This document shows, in pieces, positions 7,885-16,550 of a stretch of 64,000 nt of DNA. A program made the position numbers and the translations under genes. Position 1 is the first letter of the stretch; the number at the start of each line of letters is the position of its first letter. The DNA is from Elizabethkingia sp. YR214 (lineage in GTDB: Bacteria > Bacteroidota > Bacteroidia > Flavobacteriales > Weeksellaceae): contig NZ_QBUH01000001.1 in assembly GCF_003058195.1 (NCBI RefSeq), positions 248,001 through 312,000 on the forward strand, written 5' to 3'. Below the pieces are notes generated by a model that ran no database searches, was not told the DNA's origin, and saw only the letters and a program-made list of their open reading frames with translations.

Positions 7885-9714
7885 CTATCGCTGATATCCC
7901 GGGTTTTGTAACTGCTGTTGTTGTTTCTGATACAGATCGTTCTGCTCTTTCTTCGTCTTATCGTCTTTATCTTTAGCCTTTTCTTTGGCTTTTTCTTTTT
8001 CCTGTTCTTCTATACTCTTAATTCCAGCTCCCGAAGGCATTAATGAATCCTCCTGGTCTTCTTTATCATTTACTGCTGTATCTTTTAGATCCCAGTTTTC
8101 TACCTTATCCCAAAGAGGTTTTACAGTCATTTTTTTACGATATAGATAAGCCTCTTCCGGCTGGATATGCTTTTCGAAATCGGCTCCGTCCCATACCCCG
8201 TTTTTATTATTATCTACTAATATCCTTATAGAGTAAGTTTCTGCTTTCAGGTTTTCGAATTTTATTTCTGTTTTACCTTCAACCTTCTGCTCTTTTACAA
8301 CATCAAAATTATCATTCAGCAACTGAACCCAGAATGGTGCAGTAGGAGCATTAGCTAAACGGAAAACTAAAGACCCATATTCATCGCTTTTACCAACATC
8401 AAAATTGAATATAATTGGTTTTGCATTTTTAAAATAGAATGCAGACACACTTTCTTTTCCTACTCTAAGGCTATATTTTTTCCCAGCCAGAAGCTGGGCG
8501 TCAACCTGAATTTCAAATGGATTTGTTTTAGAAATTTGTGCCTGAAATGGTACTACAGTAGTACTATCGGCTTTCAGTTCCCACTGTGCGAAATCCACTT
8601 TATCCAAAGCCATATTGGCTTTAAGCCTCAGATTACTTCCCGGAGGAAGTGTTGTCCCGGAATTATTGTTTAGGGTTAACTCGTCTTTAGTATTTACTTT
8701 ATAATATGTTGAAACAGTATCAACCTTTTTCTTCACATTATTGTAGAAAGAGAATTTCACATTCGTTGAAGACTCTTTGAAATCATTTCCTTTGGGATTT
8801 ATCCATATATATGCAGAATCCGATTTAGGCTTACGCTGTATTTTAAAATCAGAAAGAGCTGATCCTACTTGTTTTATCTGAAGACTATCATCCGGTTTCC
8901 CTTCGAAAACCATATTAAGACCTCCCGGAATAGGTTTGCTCTCAACAAACCTGAATTTTTTCTTTGGTGGAGACAGCAAAAGACGCAATCCCTTTTTAGG
9001 CTCTGTCAGGTGCAAAGGTTCCGGTAAAAAGGCAACTCTCTCTTTCCCTGAATCGTAAATACTGTTCTGATTGTCATCCTGAAAAGCAACAAGATTATAA
9101 TCTCCTGCAGCCAGATAATTTAATTCAAAATATCCATCCGGATCTACTCTCGAAATATAGTATGGTTTTTCTTTATAATCTTTTGCATCTGCTTTATACA
9201 AACCTACCACAAGAGGTTTATCCTTATCGTTTGTATTGGTATCCTTACTATTCTTTTTCCTTGGACGGAGAACATCATCTACATTACCACTTATATAAAG
9301 GCTATCGATAGTACTACCTGTTGAAAAAACAAAGTTGTAATACGGAAGCACATTTCCCTCATTATTATCTGCAATACTATTCCCGAAATTGAAATTATAG
9401 GTTGTATTTGCCTTTAATGTATCCTCCCATTGGATCAGGATATACTTATTCGCCATAGTAGACGGAATAATCTTCTTTAGCTTTTTTATAGGCGGAGAAA
9501 TAACCAATTGCTTGGATGCATCTTTCAGGGTAATATACTCATCAAAATCAATCCTCAATTCTTTAAGACTCGTCGAAACGTTCTTTGCTAAAGAATCGGG
9601 TTTTGAGGATACAACTCTTGGCGGTGTTTTATCTTTTTCTCCTCCAACAGGTGCTCCCACCCTTGCGCAGGAAAAGAAGAGAATTATAAATAACAAAAAG
9701 AAGGCATTTCTCAT
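7885..9714 (-). CDS. Ig-like-domain outer-membrane lipoprotein
   Basis: A 609-aa lipoprotein. The signal peptide MRNAFFLLFIILFFSC ends in a lipobox cysteine. It is followed by GGEKDKTPPRVVSSKPD, the start of a bacterial Ig-like (BIg_5) domain common in Bacteroidota lipoproteins. The middle has repeated beta-rich blocks, one with FQDDNQNSIYDSGKE, which looks like a calcium-binding SdrD-like loop. The last 60 residues are highly charged (EKEKAKEKAKDKDDKTKKEQ) and end in a Gln-rich tail. It is probably surface-exposed or periplasmic. Function is unknown, and no enzymatic motif is seen. Confidence 0.78.
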   Translation of the reverse strand: MRNAFFLLFIILFFSCARVGAPVGGEKDKTPPRVVSSKPDSLAKNVSTSLKELRIDFDEYITLKDASKQLVISPPIKKLKKIIPSTMANKYILIQWEDTLKANTTYNFNFGNSIADNNEGNVLPYYNFVFSTGSTIDSLYISGNVDDVLRPRKKNSKDTNTNDKDKPLVVGLYKADAKDYKEKPYYISRVDPDGYFELNYLAAGDYNLVAFQDDNQNSIYDSGKERVAFLPEPLHLTEPKKGLRLLLSPPKKKFRFVESKPIPGGLNMVFEGKPDDSLQIKQVGSALSDFKIQRKPKSDSAYIWINPKGNDFKESSTNVKFSFYNNVKKKVDTVSTYYKVNTKDELTLNNNSGTTLPPGSNLRLKANMALDKVDFAQWELKADSTTVVPFQAQISKTNPFEIQVDAQLLAGKKYSLRVGKESVSAFYFKNAKPIIFNFDVGKSDEYGSLVFRLANAPTAPFWVQLLNDNFDVVKEQKVEGKTEIKFENLKAETYSIRILVDNNKNGVWDGADFEKHIQPEEAYLYRKKMTVKPLWDKVENWDLKDTAVNDKEDQEDSLMPSGAGIKSIEEQEKEKAKEKAKDKDDKTKKEQNDLYQKQQQQLQNPGYQR

Positions 9715-9734
9715 ACGGCAAATTTAGCAATTTT

Positions 9735-10979
9735 CTATTCGCCCGCGTCAGAAGGTTTTTCATCTACGGGAAGTCTATCCAGTTCTTTACTCAGACGCTC
9801 TCTTTCAAACGGAAAATCTTCAAATAATCCGGATAAAGCTAAGGTAGAGTATACTCTGGAAGAATATTTATTTCCGATGGCTATAATCGTTACTTTAGAT
9901 TTTAGCAAATGTCCAAAAACAGCATTAGAACCATGCCACCATCCATTGTGATAAGTAAGTTTTTCTCCATTATTGAAGATTTTCATTCTGAAACCTATAC
10001 CATAATTATTTACGCCTGCTTTTTCATTAGAATATGGCTGAAATACAAGATTCATAAGCTCTGGCTTTAGAAAATCTTTAGAGTACAAAGCTTTGGAAAA
10101 ATTATACAAATCCCGAGGTGTTGTATAAACATTCTTATCTCCATAAATCAGGTCCAGATAATCCAAAGGAAATAATCTTTTCCCATTGTTATAGAAGGAT
10201 TGCCCTGCCGTAGGAATATCTTTTTCCTGAAAGATATAAGTATTATTCATCTTTAAAGGCTTGAAAACCATCTCCTGCATAGCCTCCGGGAAAGGAGTCG
10301 CTGTTACTTTTTCTACTACCAGAGCAAGCAATGCAAAGTTGGTATTGCAATACATAAATCCGGTATCTGGCTTTCTCGCTAATTCAGGTTTATTTTTAAT
10401 AATAAAATCCAGAATAAATTTATTACTGATATAATTGGCTTTCGGAACTTTTGCATCTTCCAGAAAATGTTCATATTTAGGCAATCCACTACGTTGCTTC
10501 AATAACATTTCTACAGTAATTTCCGGATAAGGAAAACCTGGAAATAATGTAGTAAGTGGCTCATTAATTTTTAATTTACCTGCCTCTATCAGCTTCATCA
10601 CTGCCATAGCTGTAATCGGCTTACTAACCGATGCCACATGCAATGCTACATCTTTTGTAATCGGAATGGTATTATGCTCACGGGCAAATCCTCTGTACTT
10701 TTCATACAGAATATCATCTCCTTTAGCAACTAAAACACCACCACTAAGATCTCCCTTTTCCCATACATGTTTATAATAAGCATCTATAGCCTGAACTGTT
10801 GCATTCCTATCTGCAAGTTTAGAATCTTCAGGAGAGAAAACTTCTTTTAAATTGACACTTCCATAGTTGGGAAGCTTACTTTCATATTTTTCATCATTAG
10901 ACTGTGCTTTTCCACCTTCTTTTTTACAAGCCGTAAAGGTTAAGGTGCAAAGTAAAAAAAGAGCACTATACTTCTTCAT
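9735..10979 (-). CDS. Serine hydrolase of the beta-lactamase (class C-like) family, lipoprotein
   Basis: From the ATG at 10979 the protein begins MKKYSALFLLCTLTFTACKK, a lipoprotein signal with Cys18 as the lipidated residue. A second ATG at 10988 adds three residues. The penicillin-binding fold motifs are Ser117-x-x-Lys120 (VASVSKPIT), Tyr210-Cys-Asn212, and a late HNGWWHGSN in place of KTG. This set is typical of esterase, D-aminopeptidase or PBP4-like members rather than proven beta-lactamases. The 14-base gap to its stop suggests possible cotranscription with the neighbouring lipoprotein. The substrate is not predictable. Confidence 0.82.
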   Translation of the reverse strand: MKKYSALFLLCTLTFTACKKEGGKAQSNDEKYESKLPNYGSVNLKEVFSPEDSKLADRNATVQAIDAYYKHVWEKGDLSGGVLVAKGDDILYEKYRGFAREHNTIPITKDVALHVASVSKPITAMAVMKLIEAGKLKINEPLTTLFPGFPYPEITVEMLLKQRSGLPKYEHFLEDAKVPKANYISNKFILDFIIKNKPELARKPDTGFMYCNTNFALLALVVEKVTATPFPEAMQEMVFKPLKMNNTYIFQEKDIPTAGQSFYNNGKRLFPLDYLDLIYGDKNVYTTPRDLYNFSKALYSKDFLKPELMNLVFQPYSNEKAGVNNYGIGFRMKIFNNGEKLTYHNGWWHGSNAVFGHLLKSKVTIIAIGNKYSSRVYSTLALSGLFEDFPFERERLSKELDRLPVDEKPSDAGE

Positions 10980-11008
10980 AAATAACATTTGAATTAAGGA
11001 ACGGCAAT

Positions 11009-11950
11009 TTATAAATTTAATTGCAAAATCTTGTCAACAATAAATTGCGCCAGCTTTATTTTGCTTTGAACAGTCCAGCCAGCAATGTGAGGAGTCACAA
11101 TTACTTTTTCAGAATTTAATAAATAGTCTAAATCGGAATTTCCTGAGGTCTGAATATTCTCGAAAGAGGCTTTTTCAAATTCCAGAACGTCCAGACAGGC
11201 AGCTTTTACTTTTCCTTCTTTTAAGGCTTCTACCAATGCCGAGGTTTTCATATGTTTTCCTCTTGCAGTATTTACCAGGTAAAAGTCTTTATTCATATTA
11301 CGGATGAAGATTTCATCTATTAGATAATGAGTTTCGGGAGTCTGTGGGGTATGAAGACTAATAATATCAGCTTCTTTCTGCAACGTTTCCAAACTCACCT
11401 GTGTCGCGTATTCATCACCAAGATCAGGAAGAATATCATAAAAGATAACTTTCACACCAAATCCTGATAATCTTTTAGCAACAGCCTTTCCCATATTACC
11501 ATAGCCAATAATACCAAAGGTTTTGCCCATTAGTTCATCTCCGCGATTCTCCTCACGTAGCCATATTCCGTTTTTAACCTCCAACGAAGCTATGAATAAG
11601 CGATTCATCAGAATAAGTAGCATTCCAACAACATGTTCGGCTACAGAGTCTCTATTGCCTTCCGGCGAATTGATTAATGCGATACCCAACTCTTCTGCTT
11701 TTGGGGTATCTATATTTTCCATTCCGGCTCCTACACGGGCCACAAATTTCAGTTTTTTAGCTGCTTCAAAAAACCTGGCATCTACAGGAATCCGGCTACG
11801 GATAATGATACCATCATAAAGGTGAATTTTGGACAAAACCTCATCATAAGAAGAAGTGTAATCTTCTTCAAACTGAAATCCTTTTGCCGAAAGCTGTTCA
11901 ACAATCAGGGGATGGTTTTTATCCAATAAGAGTATTAAGGGTGCTGACAT
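11009..11950 (-). CDS. D-2-hydroxyacid dehydrogenase
   Basis: A 313-aa NAD-dependent 2-hydroxyacid dehydrogenase, related to phosphoglycerate dehydrogenase. The nucleotide-binding motif GIIGYGNMG lies at residues 146-154. The catalytic arginine is Arg230 (VNTARGK), the acid is in DVLEFE near residue 257, and the catalytic base is His288 (TPHIAGW). It lacks the C-terminal ACT domain of long SerA proteins, so the assignment to serine synthesis is possible but not established. It could instead reduce another 2-ketoacid. It lies 20-30 bases upstream of the serine-hydrolase gene and has its own start at 11950. Confidence 0.85.
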   Translation of the reverse strand: MSAPLILLLDKNHPLIVEQLSAKGFQFEEDYTSSYDEVLSKIHLYDGIIIRSRIPVDARFFEAAKKLKFVARVGAGMENIDTPKAEELGIALINSPEGNRDSVAEHVVGMLLILMNRLFIASLEVKNGIWLREENRGDELMGKTFGIIGYGNMGKAVAKRLSGFGVKVIFYDILPDLGDEYATQVSLETLQKEADIISLHTPQTPETHYLIDEIFIRNMNKDFYLVNTARGKHMKTSALVEALKEGKVKAACLDVLEFEKASFENIQTSGNSDLDYLLNSEKVIVTPHIAGWTVQSKIKLAQFIVDKILQLNL

Positions 11951-11991
11951 TACAATTGGGCGTTTATTAGTGAATGGAGATAAAACAACCA

Positions 11992-12014
11992 GCAGATTTA
12001 AATATTAAATCTGC
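11992..12014 (-). terminator. Hairpin downstream of the thioesterase gene
   Basis: GCAGATTTAA (11992-12001) pairs perfectly with TTAAATCTGC (12005-12014) across a 3-nt loop. On the minus strand it is followed by a loose T-rich tract, so it is a plausible but weak terminator. Confidence 0.5.
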
Positions 12015-12040
12015 CGGATTATTTTTGTTATTTAGAAGAT

Positions 12041-12562
12041 TTAAATCTCTCCTGCAAAAAGCTTTTTCAGCTCTACAGATTCTGTAGGCTTCATTCTTCC
12101 GGATAAAATTAAGCTTAGCTCTTTACGACGTAAAGCAGCCTTATAGCGCTCAATCTCCTCATCTGTTTCTGGTTCCAATTCAGGAACAGGAACAGGTTTA
12201 TTGAATTCGTCTACTGCCACGAATGTATAGATTCCGGCATTAGTATGAATCTTTTTTCTGTGAATGGGATCGTCCAGCCATGCATCTACATATACTTCCA
12301 TAGAAGTAGAAAATGCACGAGAAACTTTAGATTCCAAAACTACAACACTTCCTTCCGGAATAGGTGCATTAAAGGAAACGTGATTTACAGAAGCCGTTAC
12401 TACTCTGCGCTCACTATGTCTGGATGCCGATATAGAAGCACATCTGTCCATTCTTGCAAGCAATTCTCCTCCGAAAAGATTACGCAAAGAGTTTGTCTCA
12501 TTTGGCAATACAATATTGGTCATTACAGTTAATGACTCTAGTGCTTTTTTCTTTTTCTCCAT
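12041..12562 (-). CDS. Hotdog-fold acyl-CoA thioesterase
   Basis: A 173-aa acyl-CoA thioesterase of the cytosolic acyl-CoA hydrolase (YciA/BACH) type, which releases free fatty acids from CoA esters. Diagnostic pieces are the start NIVLPNETNSLRNLFGGELL, then MDRCASISASRHS, and ASVNHVSFNAPIPEGSVV, which covers the hotdog helix and active-site region. It starts inside the end of the HU-like gene upstream (25-base overlap), so translation is probably coupled. Chain-length preference cannot be deduced. Confidence 0.85.
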   Translation of the reverse strand: MEKKKKALESLTVMTNIVLPNETNSLRNLFGGELLARMDRCASISASRHSERRVVTASVNHVSFNAPIPEGSVVVLESKVSRAFSTSMEVYVDAWLDDPIHRKKIHTNAGIYTFVAVDEFNKPVPVPELEPETDEEIERYKAALRRKELSLILSGRMKPTESVELKKLFAGEI

Positions 12563-13245
12563 TTTTTATCTTTTGAACTCCAGTGGGGAGTAGCCTTTTT
12601 TATTGAATCTTTTTTTATACTATCTGCCTTTATACTATCCATCTTCAGCTTTACTGCTTCCTGTTGCTGTTTTTGCAACAATTCTTCTTTAGTAGGTACA
12701 TGTACTTTCTTCGGTTGTGCATTATCAAAAGATTTCTTTCCAAAAATTTCATCTTTCTGTGTAATTCCGAAATAAGAAATAGCGCCTACACCCCCAAGTG
12801 CTAAAAGTATCCAGATCCATGATCTGTTTGCTTTATAATCACTGGCTTTCTTAGCTTCATTTTGTAAACTTTGAACTGGCTGAATGCGGGTAACTTTAGG
12901 TAATGAAATTTCTTCAAGACCATAAAAAGAGTTACTCAGAATTTTTTCTTCCGGAAAAAAAATAACTTTTCCGGCATTATTCATCCATTTTCCCAGACCT
13001 TTAACCTGAACTTCTCCTGTTGACATCAGTTCTCTTATCCATTCCTGAGCGTGACTGGTATAGCTATTTTCTACGGCTTTTTTATCTGCAATAAACTCTA
13101 TTTCCTGTTTCGGCGGAAGAATTTTATCATTGGCCTCATCTACTTCTGCATGCTTGGTAATGAGGTTCAATGTCCCTAAGCCAGAAAGCTCTACTCTCTT
13201 CCGGCTTTGTAAATCATGTATGATTTGCTGTGCAATATTCATCAT
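12538..13245 (-). CDS. HU/CCDC81-like domain membrane protein
   Basis: An approximately 235-aa protein. The N-terminal part (residues 1-120) resembles the prokaryotic HU-CCDC81 domain pair, with MMNIAQQIIHDLQSRKRVEL and LSGLGTLNLITKHAEVD. After a linker there is one transmembrane helix (SWIWILLALGGVGAISYFG), then a charged tail with the repeat DSIKKDSIKKATP and a basic end, RKRKKH. In Bacteroidota such proteins often end in a SPOR peptidoglycan-binding domain, but none is visible here. The ATG at 13245 is chosen because the promoter -7 box lies three bases before it. An upstream TTG start at 13278 is the promoter's -33 element. The role is unknown, possibly linked to the cell envelope or division. 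Confidence 0.68.
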   Translation of the reverse strand: MMNIAQQIIHDLQSRKRVELSGLGTLNLITKHAEVDEANDKILPPKQEIEFIADKKAVENSYTSHAQEWIRELMSTGEVQVKGLGKWMNNAGKVIFFPEEKILSNSFYGLEEISLPKVTRIQPVQSLQNEAKKASDYKANRSWIWILLALGGVGAISYFGITQKDEIFGKKSFDNAQPKKVHVPTKEELLQKQQQEAVKLKMDSIKADSIKKDSIKKATPHWSSKDKKWRKRKKH

Positions 13246-13248
13246 GGG

Positions 13249-13279
13249 CAAATTTATTATTTTATTACAGGACTGCAAA
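13249..13279 (-). promoter_or_regulatory. Strong Bacteroidota promoter giving a leaderless mRNA
   Basis: TTTG (plus 13276-13279), exactly 19 bp, then TAAATTTG (13249-13256), a perfect match to the consensus. Only CCC separates the box from ATGATG, so transcription is predicted to begin at or within a base or two of the start codon. Confidence 0.75.
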
Positions 13280-13349
13280 ATAGAAGTAGAGAGTCACTTG
13301 TATTTTTTAAAATATAATCATTCAATATCTTACCTATCTTATCCATAGT

Positions 13350-13382
13350 AAAAACTACAGCACACATAAATGCGTGCTGTAG
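13350..13382 (-). terminator. Terminator of the thiamine-linked TonB receptor
   Basis: CTACAGCAC (13355-13363) pairs with GTGCTGTAG (13374-13382) and is followed on the minus strand by a TTTTT run. Confidence 0.8.
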
Positions 13383-13414
13383 CCAAAATAAAGTAAATTA
13401 ATATAGAAGATGAT

Positions 13415-15529
13415 TTAGTGAAATTTTAAAGAGATCCCTGCTAAGAAATTGGTTCCTGCCTGTGCATAATAGAATGGACCAGAGTAACCATTATTAATAT
13501 ATTTTTGGTTAAATATATTGTTTACCAACAGGCTGAATCCTATATCAGTTCTGCCCCATGCAACCTGATAACTCGCTATAAAATCTGACAGATAATAAGA
13601 CTTTATTTTGCTCTCCGGCGCATTCGTGTTATCTAAATATTGAGAACCAACTAATTTATTCACCAGTGAAAACTGTAAATCTTTAACCGGAAGATAGTTC
13701 AGAGTAAGGTTTCCGATAAAGTTTGGAGAGAAAGAAGTGTTCGTCGTTCCTAAATTTTCAGTCTCCGTTTCTGAAAGCTGGATGATATAGTTTTTGTTTT
13801 TATTCTGACTAAAAGTAGCATTTAGTAAAGCATTAAACTTTTCTGAGAACTGATATCCTGCTCCCAATTCTATTCCGGCACGGTAGCTTCTTCCTACATT
13901 TTTTCGCAGTGAAGCCCCCACTCCATTAATAGCTCCGATAAGAACCAATTGATCCTTATACAGCATGTAATAAGCATTCGCCGTTATTGATAATCCGTTG
14001 AAAGTTTTGTTATATCCTAATTCAAAATCATGAAGCGTCTCAGGTTTTACATCCGGAGCATTTACAATATCATCTCTTACCGGCTCACGGTGAGCATTTG
14101 CATAGGACAGATATAGTGTGCCTCCATCCAGATGATAATTAAATCCAACTTTAGGATTAAAGAATGTAAACTTTTTATCAAATGTCGGAGCTTCCTCAGC
14201 ATTCGCTTTTATCACATTGGAATGATAAGTAATATTTCGCAATTGCAGATCACCAAACATTTCTAAGCTACCAAATCTATACAAAGCTTTGGCATAACCC
14301 GAGATCTCATTTTTAGTTGCATTATTTCTGTAATATTCAATTGGAAGATTGATTTGCTGTAGATTGGATCCGCTTATAATTTGCCCGTAGTGTCTGCCAT
14401 AATACTGATTGACAACTACACCAAAATTAAGATCCCAATTGTTTACTTTACCATTTAGCTCCGATACAATACCATAAAAATCATTATCCAGCCATTTTCT
14501 GCGAATCATATCACCACTTGTAACAGTTTCGGCTCCTATCACATATGGCGGAATTCCATATTTACTGAATTTCTGATTGGATTTATAATTTTCGTAATAC
14601 CCCAAACCACGTGTATAGTGTAAAGTAGTATTTAGTTTCCAGTTATCATTGAAACGTTGCTCCCATAATAAATGATAATGTTGTTGCTTGTAGTTATCTG
14701 TTTCATTTTTATAGAAACCTATGACTTTACCATCTTTATCATAAATTTCTCCTGATGGATTGTAGCGCGGATTAATCTCGTACTGAGCCTTGGAAATTCC
14801 GTTCCATGCCTGATAAGTCTGTTGATCTCCACCAAAAGTCTGAAAACGGATCTTTGTATTTCCATCCTTATAAACTCCGACGAAATTATAGGAATTAAGA
14901 TCCGAAAAAGCCCTGTCTATATAACCATCGGATTTTATAATGGAATAACGTCCCATAAAGGAGAGCTTACCATTTAGTAAACTTCCTGTACCAGCTTCAA
15001 AGGAGTGTTTATGAGTGTTAAATGAACCTACAGAATTTTGAGTAGAGAAATATGGTTGTTCTTCCGGGTCTCGTCCAATAATATTAACGCTTGCTCCAAA
15101 AGCAGCAACTCCGTTGGTAGATGTTCCGACTCCACGCTGGATAATAACATTGGAAGCTGAAGATGTAACATCCGGAATGTTTACAAAAAAGGTTCCCTGA
15201 GATTCACTATCGTTATATGGAACACCATTCAGCATTACATTGATACGAGTACCATCTACACCCCTAATTCTTAAACCTGTATATCCTACACCGTTACCGG
15301 CATCGGTTGTTGTTTCTACTGATGTTTGATTTTTAAGAAGATAAGGCAAATCCTGTCCCAGATTTTTTCTTCCCAAATCTTTTTCTACATTAACGATATC
15401 TTTCGTTATGGGAAGTCTCTTGATAACCCTAACTTCGTCAATTTCCCGAATCGTATCTTTTTTGCTTTGTGCAAAAGCTATTGATGCAGCACTTAGTGCT
15501 GATAAAAAAAATAATCCTTTCATTCTCAC
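13415..15529 (-). CDS. TonB-dependent outer-membrane receptor, predicted thiamine transporter
   Basis: A 704-aa TonB-dependent receptor that imports a substrate across the outer membrane. It has a signal peptide (GLFFLSALSAASIAFAQ), then a plug domain with TGLRIRGVDGTRINVMLNG and GVGTSTNGVAAFGASVNI. A 22-strand barrel follows, ending in the aromatic C-terminus FLAGISLKFH. It lacks an N-terminal carboxypeptidase-like domain, so it is not a SusC type. A TPP riboswitch directly upstream shows control by thiamine pyrophosphate, so thiamine or a precursor is the likely cargo. The gene is flanked by its own terminator. The transport role is inferred from the riboswitch. Confidence 0.86.
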   Translation of the reverse strand: MRMKGLFFLSALSAASIAFAQSKKDTIREIDEVRVIKRLPITKDIVNVEKDLGRKNLGQDLPYLLKNQTSVETTTDAGNGVGYTGLRIRGVDGTRINVMLNGVPYNDSESQGTFFVNIPDVTSSASNVIIQRGVGTSTNGVAAFGASVNIIGRDPEEQPYFSTQNSVGSFNTHKHSFEAGTGSLLNGKLSFMGRYSIIKSDGYIDRAFSDLNSYNFVGVYKDGNTKIRFQTFGGDQQTYQAWNGISKAQYEINPRYNPSGEIYDKDGKVIGFYKNETDNYKQQHYHLLWEQRFNDNWKLNTTLHYTRGLGYYENYKSNQKFSKYGIPPYVIGAETVTSGDMIRRKWLDNDFYGIVSELNGKVNNWDLNFGVVVNQYYGRHYGQIISGSNLQQINLPIEYYRNNATKNEISGYAKALYRFGSLEMFGDLQLRNITYHSNVIKANAEEAPTFDKKFTFFNPKVGFNYHLDGGTLYLSYANAHREPVRDDIVNAPDVKPETLHDFELGYNKTFNGLSITANAYYMLYKDQLVLIGAINGVGASLRKNVGRSYRAGIELGAGYQFSEKFNALLNATFSQNKNKNYIIQLSETETENLGTTNTSFSPNFIGNLTLNYLPVKDLQFSLVNKLVGSQYLDNTNAPESKIKSYYLSDFIASYQVAWGRTDIGFSLLVNNIFNQKYINNGYSGPFYYAQAGTNFLAGISLKFH

Positions 15530-15559
15530 ATATTAGTTGTGGAATAAAAGGATGCGCCT

Positions 15560-15578
15560 AAAATGACCTGGTCATTTT
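15560..15578 (-). promoter_or_regulatory. Hairpin between TPP aptamer and TonB receptor gene
   Basis: AAAATGACC (15560-15568) pairs with GGTCATTTT (15570-15578), a near-perfect palindrome just after the aptamer. It could be the expression platform (terminator or start-region sequestration). Which state the ligand favours cannot be told. Confidence 0.45.
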
Positions 15579-15580
15579 TA

Positions 15581-15658
15581 CTTAGTTTCCCTTGGCAGCA
15601 TTACCCGCCCAGGTTCATAGGGTATAATCTCAGCCTCCTAGAGGCACCCCTTTTTCCG
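15581..15658 (-). ncRNA. TPP riboswitch (thi box)
   Basis: Read on the minus strand, the region contains GGGGUGCC, then GGCUGAGAUUAUACCC, GAACCUGGGCGGGUAAUGC and UGCCAAGGGAA. These are the conserved parts of the thiamine pyrophosphate aptamer in order: P1/P2 with CUGAGA, then the P4/P5 part with ACCUG and GGGUAAUGC. It should lower expression of the downstream TonB receptor when TPP is abundant. Confidence 0.96.
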
Positions 15659-15662
15659 GGAA

Positions 15663-15692
15663 CAAAGCTAAAGCAAATTTCTGATATTAAAA
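15663..15692 (-). promoter_or_regulatory. Promoter of the TPP-controlled receptor
   Basis: A TAGCTTTG box (plus CAAAGCTA, 15663-15670) with TTT 19 bp upstream. The predicted transcript would start at about 15658, exactly where the aptamer begins. Confidence 0.5.
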
Positions 15693-15761
15693 AATTTTAA
15701 CACAACGGAATATTAATCATTTAACTTATTCATTTACAAAATAATTAGTATTTATCAATTT

Positions 15762-16487
15762 CTAATTCTGGCCTCGTGTTTTAATCTGATATTTATTAGA
15801 TGCTTTGTCCATAAAGAAGTATTTCTTTCCGTCTTGGCTTACCTCAAATAAATGAGCTTCTTTCCATGACATATTCTTCTTGATATCTTCATATTCAAAT
15901 CCAATAACAACTCTGTTATTTTTATCTACAACCCCAAATTTATCATTCTTTATTGCAATAATCATCGGATTCTCCTGATCATCGGAATCCATAACAAACA
16001 AATACTGATATTGCGGTATTATATAAACCTGCGATAAATCGGCAGCACCCTGAAGATCTTTTTTTACGAGCCCATAATTCTCCCCATTCTTGTAGATCGT
16101 AAATGCAGGCATCTGAAAATCTTTTTTGCAGCGCCCCAAATCTTCACTCTTATATCGGTATAAAGCTTTACCTGTTTTGTCGATCCGATAAGCAACTTTA
16201 TCTATCTCTACTGTAGCATAATTCTGTTTACCATACAGCCTAATTTTCTCATTTGGCGACTGTGTAAGATTGCAATCTTCGGTAAAGAATAAAGCCAGAT
16301 TAAATTTTGGAGGAATCATAAGCCTTCCTGTAGTACTGATATAACCATACTTTCCGTTTCTGAAAACCGGGATCAGATCAGGAATATCATTCTTATCGGA
16401 AGTAGCCTGTACAACCTTATTCTGTTGTCCGTAAGCAATTATACTGCAAGAAAAAAACAAAATTGTTACAGCAAATATTTTATTCAT
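15762..16487 (-). CDS. Secreted WG-repeat protein
   Basis: A 241-aa exported protein. The signal peptide is MNKIFAVTILFFSCSIIAYG. The mature part contains WG-type repeats, short units with a G-[YF]-[GV] core, such as FRNGKYGYISTTGRLMIPPKF near residue 45 and IKNDKFGVVDKNNRVV near residue 190. Such repeats form beta-propeller-like surfaces of unknown role in Bacteroidota. No enzyme motif is seen. Flanking genes are separated by more than 60 bases, so it is probably transcribed alone. The weak hairpins nearby are not convincing terminators. Confidence 0.72.
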   Translation of the reverse strand: MNKIFAVTILFFSCSIIAYGQQNKVVQATSDKNDIPDLIPVFRNGKYGYISTTGRLMIPPKFNLALFFTEDCNLTQSPNEKIRLYGKQNYATVEIDKVAYRIDKTGKALYRYKSEDLGRCKKDFQMPAFTIYKNGENYGLVKKDLQGAADLSQVYIIPQYQYLFVMDSDDQENPMIIAIKNDKFGVVDKNNRVVIGFEYEDIKKNMSWKEAHLFEVSQDGKKYFFMDKASNKYQIKTRGQN

Positions 16488-16550
16488 TTGCGTTGTGTTT
16501 ACTCACAAATTTGAGAAAACTTCTTCCGTCGGGCAAATTTTTAAGATTTT

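Noticed and set aside
9735-10979. A true beta-lactamase resistance gene
   Set aside because: It has SxxK and YxN but lacks KTG, and lipidated family members are mostly esterases or peptidases.
13246-13278. TTG start at 13278 for the HU-like gene
   Set aside because: That TTG is the -33 element of a perfect promoter whose -7 box lies three bases before the ATG at 13245.
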